A DNA stretch of 64,000 nt from Lachnospiraceae bacterium YSD2013 (GTDB taxonomy: Bacteria > Bacillota > Clostridia > Lachnospirales > Lachnospiraceae): NCBI GenBank assembly GCA_900100895.1, contig FMTX01000013.1:62001-126000 (forward strand), given 5' to 3'. This document shows, one piece after another, positions 7,738-14,804 of this stretch (the first letter of the stretch is position 1; each line of letters opens with the position of its first letter). The position numbers were made by a program, and so were the translations under genes. Below the pieces are notes generated by a model. That model was not told where the DNA came from. It worked only from the letters and a program-made list of their open reading frames with translations, and did no database searches.

Positions 7738-9360
7738 TTACAAAGTCAGAACTTTGTCCGCTATATTTTTGAATATCTCATCATGGGTTATTATCACCGT
7801 GATGCGTTCCTGCCCGGTAGATTTTAAATAATCACACAGCGCCTGCGTCGAACCGGCATCAAGCGCAGATGAGGGTTCATCCAGAATCACAAGTTCCGGA
7901 TTGTTAAGAAACGTCCTTACCAGCATCATCTTTTGCTTCTCACCGCCCGAGAAAGTCGTATCCGAGCCTCCCGTCGCGGTATTCCAGCCTTCGGGCTGTC
8001 GCTCTATCAGTTCCCTGATTTTGAATGTTTCAGCCAGCTCTTCCATGCGTTTCGAATCATAGTATTCTTGTCCGAGTGTAATATTGTAAAGAATACTGTC
8101 ATCAAAAAGCCTCGGCTCCTGCTCAAGGTAGACTACCTTACCCTGTCGTGCCTTATACATATCAAGCTTCGATAAGTCAGAGTCGTTATAAGTAATACCA
8201 CCGCTTATCTCAGGGTTATACAGTCCGATTAACGATAACGCCAGCGAAGTCTTTCCTCTTCCGTTCTCGCCCTCAAGGGCATAAATCTTGCCCTTTTCCA
8301 AGTCAAGATTAATATCCGAAAATATTTTCTTTGGCCCGATAGAAAGCGATAAGTCTCTGCTCTTGATTCTGTTGATGCCGGAAAGTTCGGTCGTTCCGTT
8401 CTCTTCCTCGGGAACCTCAATGATTTCCCTGAGTCTGGCTTCCGATATCTTCGTATCCTGAACAGCTTTGCCCAGTGAAAAGAAATATCTCACGGCTCCT
8501 ATAAACATTCCGAAATAGCTCGACACAAGAGTAAGCTGGCCAATTGTCATTCTTTTGCCGATAACCGCGTAGCCGCAGTACAGGAAAAGTCCGACCTGCG
8601 CAAGCGACATGACTACGGTATCTATGGACGAAAAGAGATAAGATACATCCTGATATTTGTACGCGCTCTTCATAAGGCCCGGGAAGTATCGGTCCATCCG
8701 CTTTGTGAAGCCCTTGACCAGTCCGTTTATCTTAATCTGCTTGATGTAAGACAACTGCTCATACATCTTGCCAAAGAAAACAGTCTGAGCGTTCTTAAGT
8801 TCTTTGCCCGCTTCGTAAATTGCCCGCCTGATAAGGAAGAATATGATTGCATATATCGGAATACTTGCAATCGCGATAATCAGAACCCGGTTCTCAAGCC
8901 GTATCATTACGCAGAGCGCCACCGCTATCGTAAGCACGTTTTTCAAAATGCCTTGAATTACGGACACGCAGAAAGAAATCACGGCATTGGAATCGTTGTT
9001 CACCTTCTGGTTAAGTTCAGCGGTGTTCTCATATCTTACCGCCGTCAGACCGATTCTTTGAATATGCTCAATCACGGATTTGTTGAGGTCATACGACATT
9101 CGCGTGAGGATATTGATATTCAGCCTGTTGTTGATATATCCACCGATTATTCCTATAACGGCAACCCCGAAATAGATATTGCAGTATCTATAGATGCCGC
9201 TCATATCCGCCGAGGTGTTAAGGCAATCTATAAAGTTACCGGTTATGTACGGAATCGCCAGTGACTGTAACCCAAGCGTCAGGCTTAAAGCAATATAGAT
9301 TACCACTTTAAAAGCATGACGCCGCATTACGTCCCGGCTCATTGCAAACAAGCTATGCAT
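7738..9360 (-). CDS. RiPP-associated ABC exporter (fused permease and ATPase)
   Basis: Probably exports the mature cysteine-rich peptide. The first 310 residues hold about six membrane helices. The ATPase domain has Walker A GENGRGKTS (about residue 365), signature FSGGEKQKM (about 470) and Walker B LVILDEPSSALDA. I use ATG 9360 because it overlaps the maturase stop (ATGCATAG) with GAGGCTAAGG just before; the longer frame from 9405 would lie inside the maturase gene. There is no N-terminal C39 peptidase, so leader removal, if any, needs another protease. It is a half-transporter of 540 residues and should act as a homodimer. Confidence 0.88.
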   Translation of the reverse strand: MHSLFAMSRDVMRRHAFKVVIYIALSLTLGLQSLAIPYITGNFIDCLNTSADMSGIYRYCNIYFGVAVIGIIGGYINNRLNINILTRMSYDLNKSVIEHIQRIGLTAVRYENTAELNQKVNNDSNAVISFCVSVIQGILKNVLTIAVALCVMIRLENRVLIIAIASIPIYAIIFFLIRRAIYEAGKELKNAQTVFFGKMYEQLSYIKQIKINGLVKGFTKRMDRYFPGLMKSAYKYQDVSYLFSSIDTVVMSLAQVGLFLYCGYAVIGKRMTIGQLTLVSSYFGMFIGAVRYFFSLGKAVQDTKISEARLREIIEVPEEENGTTELSGINRIKSRDLSLSIGPKKIFSDINLDLEKGKIYALEGENGRGKTSLALSLIGLYNPEISGGITYNDSDLSKLDMYKARQGKVVYLEQEPRLFDDSILYNITLGQEYYDSKRMEELAETFKIRELIERQPEGWNTATGGSDTTFSGGEKQKMMLVRTFLNNPELVILDEPSSALDAGSTQALCDYLKSTGQERITVIITHDEIFKNIADKVLTL

Positions 9361-10708
9361 CCTTAGCCTCACATTGAGCACTGCACTCTGCGCATTTATG
9401 CTCAAGCTTTTTATTTACATATCTCTCTACCTGTTTCTCAACCACGCCACGTACCTTGAAGCAGCCCTTGGAGTGGTAGCTCTGAGTTTCGTTGTAGCTT
9501 ACTACGCCGCAACCGCCGCCACATACGGGAAGGTATACGCAGGCCGCGCAGTCTTCGTTTTCCGTAGGAGTATTGGACATCCAGTCAAAATAAGCAAACT
9601 GAGGATTAATGAAGTTACCGTTCTCATCGAGCTCACCCATCTTGTGCTCATCCATACCCGCATGCTCCCAGCATTTATAAACTGCCGCATCGGGCGTAAC
9701 GGTGAACTGGCTGTCGCTGTATAATCCGCAATACATCCACCTTCTCATAGGTGTGGTATTCTCGATAAATCCGTTTTTCTCGGCCTCGGCCCAAAGAACA
9801 TCCAGAATCTCGCCGATTTCCGTCTCCACGAAGCAGTTGCCGGCATATGCGGAGCAGGCCATTGTAGATCCTCTTACGATACCGAAGTCCACGGTACAAT
9901 TTGTCAGATTCTCTCCGTCTTTACCCAGATATTTAAGAAGCTTAAACGCCTCATCAATATTGGTCTTATCAACGTTAATACGAATAACTCCGTGCATGCC
10001 TTCTTTGTCGTTGACTCTCTTAATAGCTGCAATTACATCGTCAAAAGAACCTCTTCCGCCCTTATAAGGTCTGCGGCTGTCATGAACTTCCTTCATACCG
10101 TCAAGGGTAATCTGAATCATGTTGCAGTTATGTGCCTTAAGCTTGTCGAGGACTTCATCCGTAAGCAATGTACCGTTGGTAATAATTCCGCAGGTAAAGA
10201 GTATGGACTCTTCATCGCAGAAAGCATGAAGCTCGTCAAGAATCTCAAATCCCATCTTGATGTTTACAAGCGGTTCACCGCCAAACAACGTGACGCTCAT
10301 GGATGATACTTTTCTGGCCTTCGCCTGGTTTTTCATGAACTTGATATATTTGTCCGCGTTTTCTTTGGTCAGGGTAAGAACATTTTCTCCCGCGCCTTCA
10401 AAGCAATACACGCAGGCAAAGTTGCAGGCCCATGTCAAAAGAATGGTCGAACTTACATTGCTGTTATCAAATTTGGTTTTATTATGATAGTATGCAAAAT
10501 ACTTGTTTTCATCAATGTTGTCTGCAATAATGATTCCTCTGTTAATAAACTCTTTTCTTACATCCTCATCCAATACATCAATGTTTCCGTCGTTAATTGC
10601 GTCACACACATCATCAGTAATGACAAAATTGTTTCCTGTCATTGTGTTGAATAACATTTTCTTTTTATCTTTCCCCTCTACAAGGAGATTAAACTTTGAA
10701 TATTTCAT
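9353..10708 (-). CDS. Radical SAM/SPASM peptide maturase
   Basis: A 451-residue radical SAM enzyme. Residues 1-88 resemble the small N-terminal domain common to peptide-modifying enzymes and probably help bind the leader. The SAM cluster motif is CNFACVYC (Cys95, 99, 102), followed by FGGEPL and NGTLL. The SPASM region has MYCG, VYKCWEHAG and EDCAACVYLPVCGGGC with a later KGCF, enough for two auxiliary iron-sulfur clusters. An extra tail, HKCAECSAQCEAKDA, adds three cysteines. Enzymes of this type make thioether or other crosslinks on cysteine-rich precursors; the product here is inferred. It follows precursor 1 by 90 bases and overlaps the exporter gene. Confidence 0.93.
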   Translation of the reverse strand: MKYSKFNLLVEGKDKKKMLFNTMTGNNFVITDDVCDAINDGNIDVLDEDVRKEFINRGIIIADNIDENKYFAYYHNKTKFDNSNVSSTILLTWACNFACVYCFEGAGENVLTLTKENADKYIKFMKNQAKARKVSSMSVTLFGGEPLVNIKMGFEILDELHAFCDEESILFTCGIITNGTLLTDEVLDKLKAHNCNMIQITLDGMKEVHDSRRPYKGGRGSFDDVIAAIKRVNDKEGMHGVIRINVDKTNIDEAFKLLKYLGKDGENLTNCTVDFGIVRGSTMACSAYAGNCFVETEIGEILDVLWAEAEKNGFIENTTPMRRWMYCGLYSDSQFTVTPDAAVYKCWEHAGMDEHKMGELDENGNFINPQFAYFDWMSNTPTENEDCAACVYLPVCGGGCGVVSYNETQSYHSKGCFKVRGVVEKQVERYVNKKLEHKCAECSAQCEAKDA

Positions 10709-10746
10709 CTTTATGTCCCCATTTTCCTTGAATTCGGCTGCTTTTA

Positions 10747-10763
10747 ATAAGCTTGACGCTTAT
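10747..10763 (-). promoter_or_regulatory. Hairpin between precursor 1 and the maturase gene
   Basis: ATAAGC (10747-10752) and GCTTAT (10758-10763) with a five-base loop and no real T-run after it. Such hairpins commonly lower expression of a maturase relative to its precursor, or protect the precursor mRNA. The function is inferred. Confidence 0.4.
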
Positions 10764-10798
10764 CCCAATTGTTAATTGACTCTTATCTTATTCAGTTA

Positions 10799-11068
10799 TT
10801 AGATTGTGTCGTCTGCGCTAAAAGGACCGGGAAGGGGAGTAAGGTTAATTACACATCCGTCTGCGGGAGCGCATCCGTTAAGGGGACATGCGTTAACTAC
10901 ACAGCCGGCGATCGTACAACCGTCGATACCGCAGACGTTAGCGCCACATCCTGCTGCGCCACAAGCGTTAGCGCCGCAACCTGCATCTGCAGGACATACT
11001 GCTGCAGGACATACTGCAACCGCTCTATTGATTTCTGTATAACTGTTTCCAACAAACTCAGCTTTCAT
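10799..11068 (-). CDS. Cysteine-rich RiPP precursor peptide 1 (CX4 repeats)
   Basis: An 89-residue peptide: a short leader (residues 1-19, with EFVGN at 4-8), then 11 cysteines at 20, 25, 31, 36, 41, 46, 51, 56, 61, 66 and 72. Spacing is five throughout except two steps of six. The residue three after each Cys is Asn, Asp or Ala. Gly, Ala and small hydrophobics fill the rest, and a Cys-free tail of 17 residues ends the peptide. AAAGGAG precedes ATG 11068. Directly upstream of a radical SAM/SPASM gene, it is best read as a ranthipeptide-like thioether peptide precursor. I do not recognise a named family. The DNA has near-identical 15-base tandem units at 10989-11018. Confidence 0.9.
   Translation of the reverse strand: MKAEFVGNSYTEINRAVAVCPAAVCPADAGCGANACGAAGCGANVCGIDGCTIAGCVVNACPLNGCAPADGCVINLTPLPGPFSADDTI
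10989..11018. repeat. 15-base tandem duplication in precursor 1
   Basis: Two adjacent 15-base units (10989-11003 and 11004-11018) differ at one base and encode the first Cys pentads (CPAAVCPA). They indicate growth of the core by repeat duplication. Confidence 0.85.
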
Positions 11069-11161
11069 AATAGTTCTCCTTTCAAACTTACTAATCTTGA
11101 CAATCTTCTTCAGTCCGTTTTCTATTCTTGAAAAGCAGCCGTTTGACCAATTGGCAAGAAT

Positions 11162-11189
11162 ATAATATACATCCTGTTCGAAATTGTAA
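11162..11189 (-). promoter_or_regulatory. Candidate promoter for the precursor 1-maturase-exporter operon
   Basis: On the minus strand, TTACAA (11189-11184), 16 bases, TATTAT (11167-11162), 94 bases before the precursor start. The match is modest. The whole 11069-11338 gap is AT-rich and holds no open frame I can support. Confidence 0.35.
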
Positions 11190-11329
11190 TGTTAATATTA
11201 CTATTACCCCTATATGATATCAATACTATTTACAATTTGTTTATTCATTTTGTGTAATATGGTCAATTTCGCATTATCAAATTTGTTTACACTCACAACG
11301 CAAGTTTCCATTTAGTTTAAACCGCGCGT

Positions 11330-11376
11330 AAAAAGAAAGAACCCAATGCTTTTCATGCGACTTTAGCATTGGGTTC
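11330..11376 (-). terminator. Terminator of the padR-DUF2812 operon
   Basis: Inverted repeat around AACCCAATGCT (11340-11350) and AGCATTGGGTT (11365-11375). On the minus strand the stem is followed by CTTTCTTTTTAC. It isolates the padR unit from precursor 1, which therefore needs its own promoter. Confidence 0.75.
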
Positions 11377-11410
11377 CCTCTTTATATGGCTTTTTCCTAC
11401 TATGACACTC

Positions 11411-11803
11411 TTATTTCACAGTAAAGCTTCCTGAATGATTGTCAGCGGTGACATTAATCTTTACTTTACCGCTTACAGAAGCTTCCAGGGATTCGCTTCC
11501 CGTGAATCTATGGCTGAAAATATTGTTACCGTCTTTGTCTGTCAAGTCTATAGTCAACTCCCCACTCTTAGTTACTACTTCGACAATTACTTTGTCGCTT
11601 TCCGGCTTAATATACTTGGAAAACTTGCCATCCAAAGATGCATAACTTACTTCCCAGCTGCTATTGCCGATGTTCTCTGTCCAGCCGACTCGCGATCCCA
11701 TCTTAGACGGAATAAAGCCGTTCTGCTGCAGAACAAACGCAATAACAACTATAACCGCAACAAGTATGACTGTAATGATTGTTTTCTTTCGGCTATTGTT
11801 CAT
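11411..11803 (-). CDS. Membrane-anchored extracellular beta-domain protein, last gene of the padR operon
   Basis: A 130-residue protein with one N-terminal membrane helix (residues 9-25) and an outside domain rich in beta strands (VIVEVVTKSGELTIDLTDKDGN, then FTGSESLEASVSGKVKINVTADNHSGSFTVK). The pattern recalls domains that contribute adhesin-like or DUF4097-type strands, but I cannot name it. It overlaps the DUF2812 gene by 11 bases. Together with PadR and DUF2812 it may sense or resist envelope stress or a self-made peptide; that is inference from position beside the RiPP genes. Confidence 0.8.
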   Translation of the reverse strand: MNNSRKKTIITVILVAVIVVIAFVLQQNGFIPSKMGSRVGWTENIGNSSWEVSYASLDGKFSKYIKPESDKVIVEVVTKSGELTIDLTDKDGNNIFSHRFTGSESLEASVSGKVKINVTADNHSGSFTVK

Positions 11804-12380
11804 TTTCCCAACGACCTCCTGTTCTTTTTTCTTTGTATAATCTATATCCGTATACTCCCATCGGTATTACAAGCAATGCAGCTATTATTGCCGGGGCAAT
11901 GCTTTTCATCACAACAGCAAAAACAGCAAACAGCGCAAACAAAATCACATATGGATACAGAAGATCTTTGTAGTACACTACTCTGTCTTCCTTGTCGGTG
12001 TGAAGGTTAAAGGGCTTCCCGTCGTTTTCTTTTTCCACTATCAGGATTTCCTTGTTATAACCGGTTCCGTTGGTAACGGGCACCCAGGGTTTTGATTTAT
12101 AAAGCCTGAACCTTACTTTTCCTACCGAATAGTTCAGATTGATATTTTTGTAAAAAACCGTATACCCCACGTCTTCAAGGAAATCGTGATATTTCTTCAA
12201 TTCCTCGTAGTCCTTGTTGCCGACATACTCTACGGCATATTGGTACTTGCCGGGCTCACATTCTTCGAATTCATATACCAGTTTGTGGACCTTTTTAAGT
12301 CTGTATCCCTGAGCAGCCATATCATTAAGCCACTCTTCCTGGGTATTAAGCATTCCGGCAAAATATCTGATTTTCTTCAT
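11793..12380 (-). CDS. DUF2812 domain membrane protein
   Basis: 195 residues. The first 105 match the DUF2812 pattern: MKKIRYFAGMLNTQEEWLNDMAAQGY at the start (the protein's first stretch, given here in part), the YAVEYV strand and the FYKN segment. Two membrane helices follow (about 140-178). DUF2812 genes in Firmicutes are nearly always next to a PadR regulator, as here, three bases after its stop. The function is unknown; a membrane partner that transmits or responds to a signal is the usual guess. Confidence 0.88.
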   Translation of the reverse strand: MKKIRYFAGMLNTQEEWLNDMAAQGYRLKKVHKLVYEFEECEPGKYQYAVEYVGNKDYEELKKYHDFLEDVGYTVFYKNINLNYSVGKVRFRLYKSKPWVPVTNGTGYNKEILIVEKENDGKPFNLHTDKEDRVVYYKDLLYPYVILFALFAVFAVVMKSIAPAIIAALLVIPMGVYGYRLYKEKRTGGRWENEQ

Positions 12381-12383
12381 ACT

Positions 12384-12701
12384 CTACCTCCCAACGATTT
12401 CTCCGGCAACTTGCGTCAACCTCTCAAGTCGGGCAAGTTCCTTATTAACCACTTCCTTACCGGTGCTTGTAATCACGTACTCTTTTCTCCTGCCTTCATC
12501 GCCTCCGCAGGGTTCTATCCAGCCTTTGTCCTGAAGAGTTGTAATCGCTCCGTACAAAGTTCCGGCGCCAAGTGTCAGTCTTCCGCCGGTCTTCTCTTCA
12601 ACAAACTGCATGACCGCATAACCGTGCCTGGGTGTGTACAAAGAAAGAAGTATGAAAAAAGTAACTTCTGTGAGCGCACCGCCTTTAACGTTGTCCTTCA
12701 C
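12384..12701 (-). CDS. PadR-family transcriptional regulator
   Basis: A 105-residue winged-helix protein: the PadR signature LSLYTPRHGYAVMQFVEEKTGGRLTLGAGTLY (residues 15-48, shown in part as GHGY-like RHGYAV and GAGTLYGAITTL), then the wing with RRKEYVITSTGKEVV. It is the short PadR type with little beyond the DNA-binding domain. The start is GTG 12701 with AAGGAGG seven bases before. It is probably autoregulatory, because three direct repeats cover its promoter. It may respond to an envelope-active compound, as many PadR proteins do. Confidence 0.92.
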   Translation of the reverse strand: MKDNVKGGALTEVTFFILLSLYTPRHGYAVMQFVEEKTGGRLTLGAGTLYGAITTLQDKGWIEPCGGDEGRRKEYVITSTGKEVVNKELARLERLTQVAGEIVGR

Positions 12702-12724
12702 GTTTCAACCTCCTTATTACGTTT

Positions 12725-12771
12725 ACTGTAATATATCGTTAACCGTAATATATCACTAACCGTAATAATTG
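12725..12771. repeat. Three direct repeats, probable PadR operator
   Basis: Copies of (A/C)C(C/T)GTAATATATC-like sequence at 12725-12737, 12741-12754 and 12758-12771, phased every 17 bases and spanning the -35 to just past the -10. The regular phase is not one helical turn, so neighbouring copies face different sides of the DNA. Confidence 0.65.
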
Positions 12772-12775
12772 TCAA
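12747..12775 (-). promoter_or_regulatory. Promoter of the padR operon
   Basis: On the minus strand TTGACA (12775-12770), 17 bases, TATATT (12752-12747): near-consensus. The -10 lies inside the middle copy of the repeat at 12725-12771, the right place for repression. Confidence 0.8.
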
Positions 12776-12892
12776 TAGTAAAAGCTCCACACATTATTTG
12801 CGAGGAACTTTTTCTCTAATCGTTATTGGGACTGCTTTCAATGCATCAGCATTTCACACCATCTTAATCAAATATGGCTATATCTTAGTTGT

Positions 12893-13144
12893 CTAACGCG
12901 GAAAAACAACGTCTGCTCTGCAAATAGCAGCAGGGCAAACAGGCACATCAATGCGACAGCCTAACAATCTGCAAACGTCCAATCGACATACAGCGCCCTT
13001 TAACACGCATCCCTCTACAGGGCAGATAATAACCTTGGCGCCACAGCCGACGGTATTACAAGGCATATTGAGAGCACATGTAACTTCATCTGTTCCGGGC
13101 ATTGAATCTGCAAAGCAATTTCCAATGAATTCAATACTATTCAT
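12893..13144 (-). CDS. Cysteine-rich RiPP precursor peptide 2
   Basis: An 83-residue peptide from ATG 13144 (AAAGGAG eight bases before, much like precursor 1). The leader has IEFIGN at residues 4-9; 11 cysteines follow at 10, 23, 29, 34, 41, 46, 53, 58, 63, 70 and 75. Spacing alternates between five and seven rather than being uniform. Several Cys are followed by RxD or RLD. A block VCPAAICRAD at 69-78 matches VCPAAVCPAD at 19-28 of precursor 1. No maturase is adjacent; the nearest is at 9353-10708. It is probably a second substrate for that enzyme. There is no clear terminator between it and padR. Confidence 0.82.
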   Translation of the reverse strand: MNSIEFIGNCFADSMPGTDEVTCALNMPCNTVGCGAKVIICPVEGCVLKGAVCRLDVCRLLGCRIDVPVCPAAICRADVVFPR

Positions 13145-13235
13145 TATGTATTCTCCTTTCGAACCGCTAATGACTGATACCCAACAAGTAATCATCTAAC
13201 GCACATAAAGCAGTCCCATGTTTCATATTGGTGTG

Positions 13236-13258
13236 ATGCCAATATACTATGTTGGTAT
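13236..13258. promoter_or_regulatory. Palindromic operator-like site upstream of precursor 2
   Basis: CCAATATACTATGTTGG (13239-13255) is an imperfect palindrome with one mismatch, extended by AT on both ends. It sits about 95 bases upstream of precursor 2. The rest of 13145-13381 is AT-rich with several ATAGTAT/ATACTAT stretches and no convincing promoter or gene. Confidence 0.4.
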
Positions 13259-13381
13259 TACCGTATATATAGTATTGCATATAACTCTCACATTGCGCAA
13301 TAATATTATGTATATGCGTCGTGATATTTCTACGTGCGTTCTTTCTCGCACAATATGCCGATATGCATAGCTTTGCGCGCA

Positions 13382-13411
13382 CAAAAAAAGTGCAGGACGC
13401 CAATCCTGCAC
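13382..13411 (-). terminator. Rho-independent terminator after murF
   Basis: Stem GTGCAGGA (13390-13397) with TCCTGCAC (13404-13411), six-base loop; on the minus strand it is followed by seven T. Confidence 0.9.
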
Positions 13412-13426
13412 CTTATATATTTCAGA

Positions 13427-14800
13427 TTAAAGTTCTTTCAGCGCTTCCACCAGCTGCGCAAAACCCATACCGTGAGAGGACTTAACCAGAACGTTGTCGC
13501 CTTCTTTAATCTCAATCTTAAGACTCTTAAGAAGAGATTCAAGATCTGTATAGTAGCCAACTCCCAGTCCACCGGTTCCGTTCTCATGGAGTGCCGCATT
13601 GTACATGTGTCTGCAATTCTGACCCACGCACAAAAGCTTATCGATACCGACTGTAGCCGCATATCGACCGACTGCCGCATGCATATTGTCGGAATCGGGT
13701 CCGAGCTCAAACATATCTCCAAGTATTGCCACCTTACGGCCGTTGGCAAGCTTAAGCATATCCAAAGCCGCCATCATGGATGCGGGCGATGCATTGTAGC
13801 AATCGTCGATAATATATCCCGTGCCCTTGGGAATAAGATTGCTTCGTCCGTCAATGGTCTTGGCCGTGTAGAGTCCTGCGGCAATCTGATTCTTGTCCAT
13901 ACCGAGGTCTGCGCCAATCGCCGTAGCCGCCATGGCATTGGATACCATGTGGTCACCGAGCATGTGAATCTCCGCATCAAACAGACTTCCGCGAAGAGAA
14001 ATCCTCATCTTGGTACCGCCGAGTCCCATAGACTCCTTCTCAACGGGATAAACATCGTTCGTATTCTTAAGGCCAAAGAAAGTGGGCACGATACCGTTGA
14101 CTTCCTTGACCGTAATAAGCTTATCGTCGTCGCCGTTAAGATAAATACGACCCTTTGGATTCATGAATTCAAATATCTCAGACTTGGCTTTCAAGATACC
14201 GTCTCTGTCGTGTAAGAATTCAAGGTGGCACTGTCCGATATTGGTGATGACACAAATGTCGGGGCACGCAATACGGCTTAATACGCGCATCTCGCCGAAA
14301 TCGCTGATACCCATCTCAAGCACCGCAATCTCTGTATCCTCTTCGATTGACAGAACTGTCAAAGGCAATCCTATCTCGTTATTGTAGTTGCCGATGGTCT
14401 TAAGTACATTGAATTTCTCAGCAAGGACAGCTGCTACCATTTCCTTGGTACTGGTCTTGCCGACACTTCCGGTAATACCGACTACCTTAACGGGAAGAAT
14501 GCTTCTGTACCATCTTGCAATCTCCTGAAGACCCTTGACGGTATCCGGCACCACAATACAAGGTCCCGTTATTCCTTCCGGCACATGGTCGCACAGTACT
14601 GCTGCTGCGCCCTTTAAGAATACTTCGCGCATAAAGTCATGTCCATCGACTCTTTCTCCCTTGATAGCCACAAAAAGGCTGCCAAAGGTAACTTTTCTTG
14701 AGTCCATGGTCACATTTTTGATTTCTCTTGTAACGTTTTCCTGATTGACCGCGGTTCCGCCCGCAGCCTTAAGCGCGTCTTCGAAAGTAAATGCCTTCAT
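13427..14800 (-). CDS. murF: UDP-N-acetylmuramoyl-tripeptide--D-alanyl-D-alanine ligase
   Basis: Joins D-Ala-D-Ala to the UDP-MurNAc tripeptide, the last cytoplasmic peptide-adding step of peptidoglycan. Three Mur ligase domains: N-terminal UDP-binding (about 1-100), central ATPase with GITGSVGKTSTKEM (about 108-121), and a C-terminal domain containing DCYNASPASMMAAL. Length 457 is normal. It starts four bases after the ddl stop, and its product uses the Ddl dipeptide directly, a common and logical pairing. The operon is ended by the hairpin at 13382-13411. Confidence 0.97.
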   Translation of the reverse strand: MKAFTFEDALKAAGGTAVNQENVTREIKNVTMDSRKVTFGSLFVAIKGERVDGHDFMREVFLKGAAAVLCDHVPEGITGPCIVVPDTVKGLQEIARWYRSILPVKVVGITGSVGKTSTKEMVAAVLAEKFNVLKTIGNYNNEIGLPLTVLSIEEDTEIAVLEMGISDFGEMRVLSRIACPDICVITNIGQCHLEFLHDRDGILKAKSEIFEFMNPKGRIYLNGDDDKLITVKEVNGIVPTFFGLKNTNDVYPVEKESMGLGGTKMRISLRGSLFDAEIHMLGDHMVSNAMAATAIGADLGMDKNQIAAGLYTAKTIDGRSNLIPKGTGYIIDDCYNASPASMMAALDMLKLANGRKVAILGDMFELGPDSDNMHAAVGRYAATVGIDKLLCVGQNCRHMYNAALHENGTGGLGVGYYTDLESLLKSLKIEIKEGDNVLVKSSHGMGFAQLVEALKEL

Positions 14801-14804
14801 AATC

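Noticed and set aside
9361-9405. Longer start for the exporter
   Set aside because: It would lie inside the maturase gene without its own ribosome site; ATG 9360 overlaps the maturase stop with a good one.
10840-11020. Short repeats that could look like a CRISPR array
   Set aside because: The 15-base units are contiguous, in frame and code for a peptide; there are no spacers.
10806-11042. Rightward open frame of 78 codons opposite precursor 1
   Set aside because: It is the mirror of the repetitive cysteine codons, has no ribosome site, and its Pro/Ala/Thr composition follows from the other strand.
11339-11376. Inverted repeat as an insertion-sequence end
   Set aside because: It has terminator shape with a T-run on the minus strand, and no transposase or target duplication is near.
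13167-13403. Leftward 78-codon frame with several cysteines next to precursor 2
   Set aside because: It crosses the murF terminator, lacks a ribosome site and the EF(V/I)GN leader, and its cysteines have no regular spacing.
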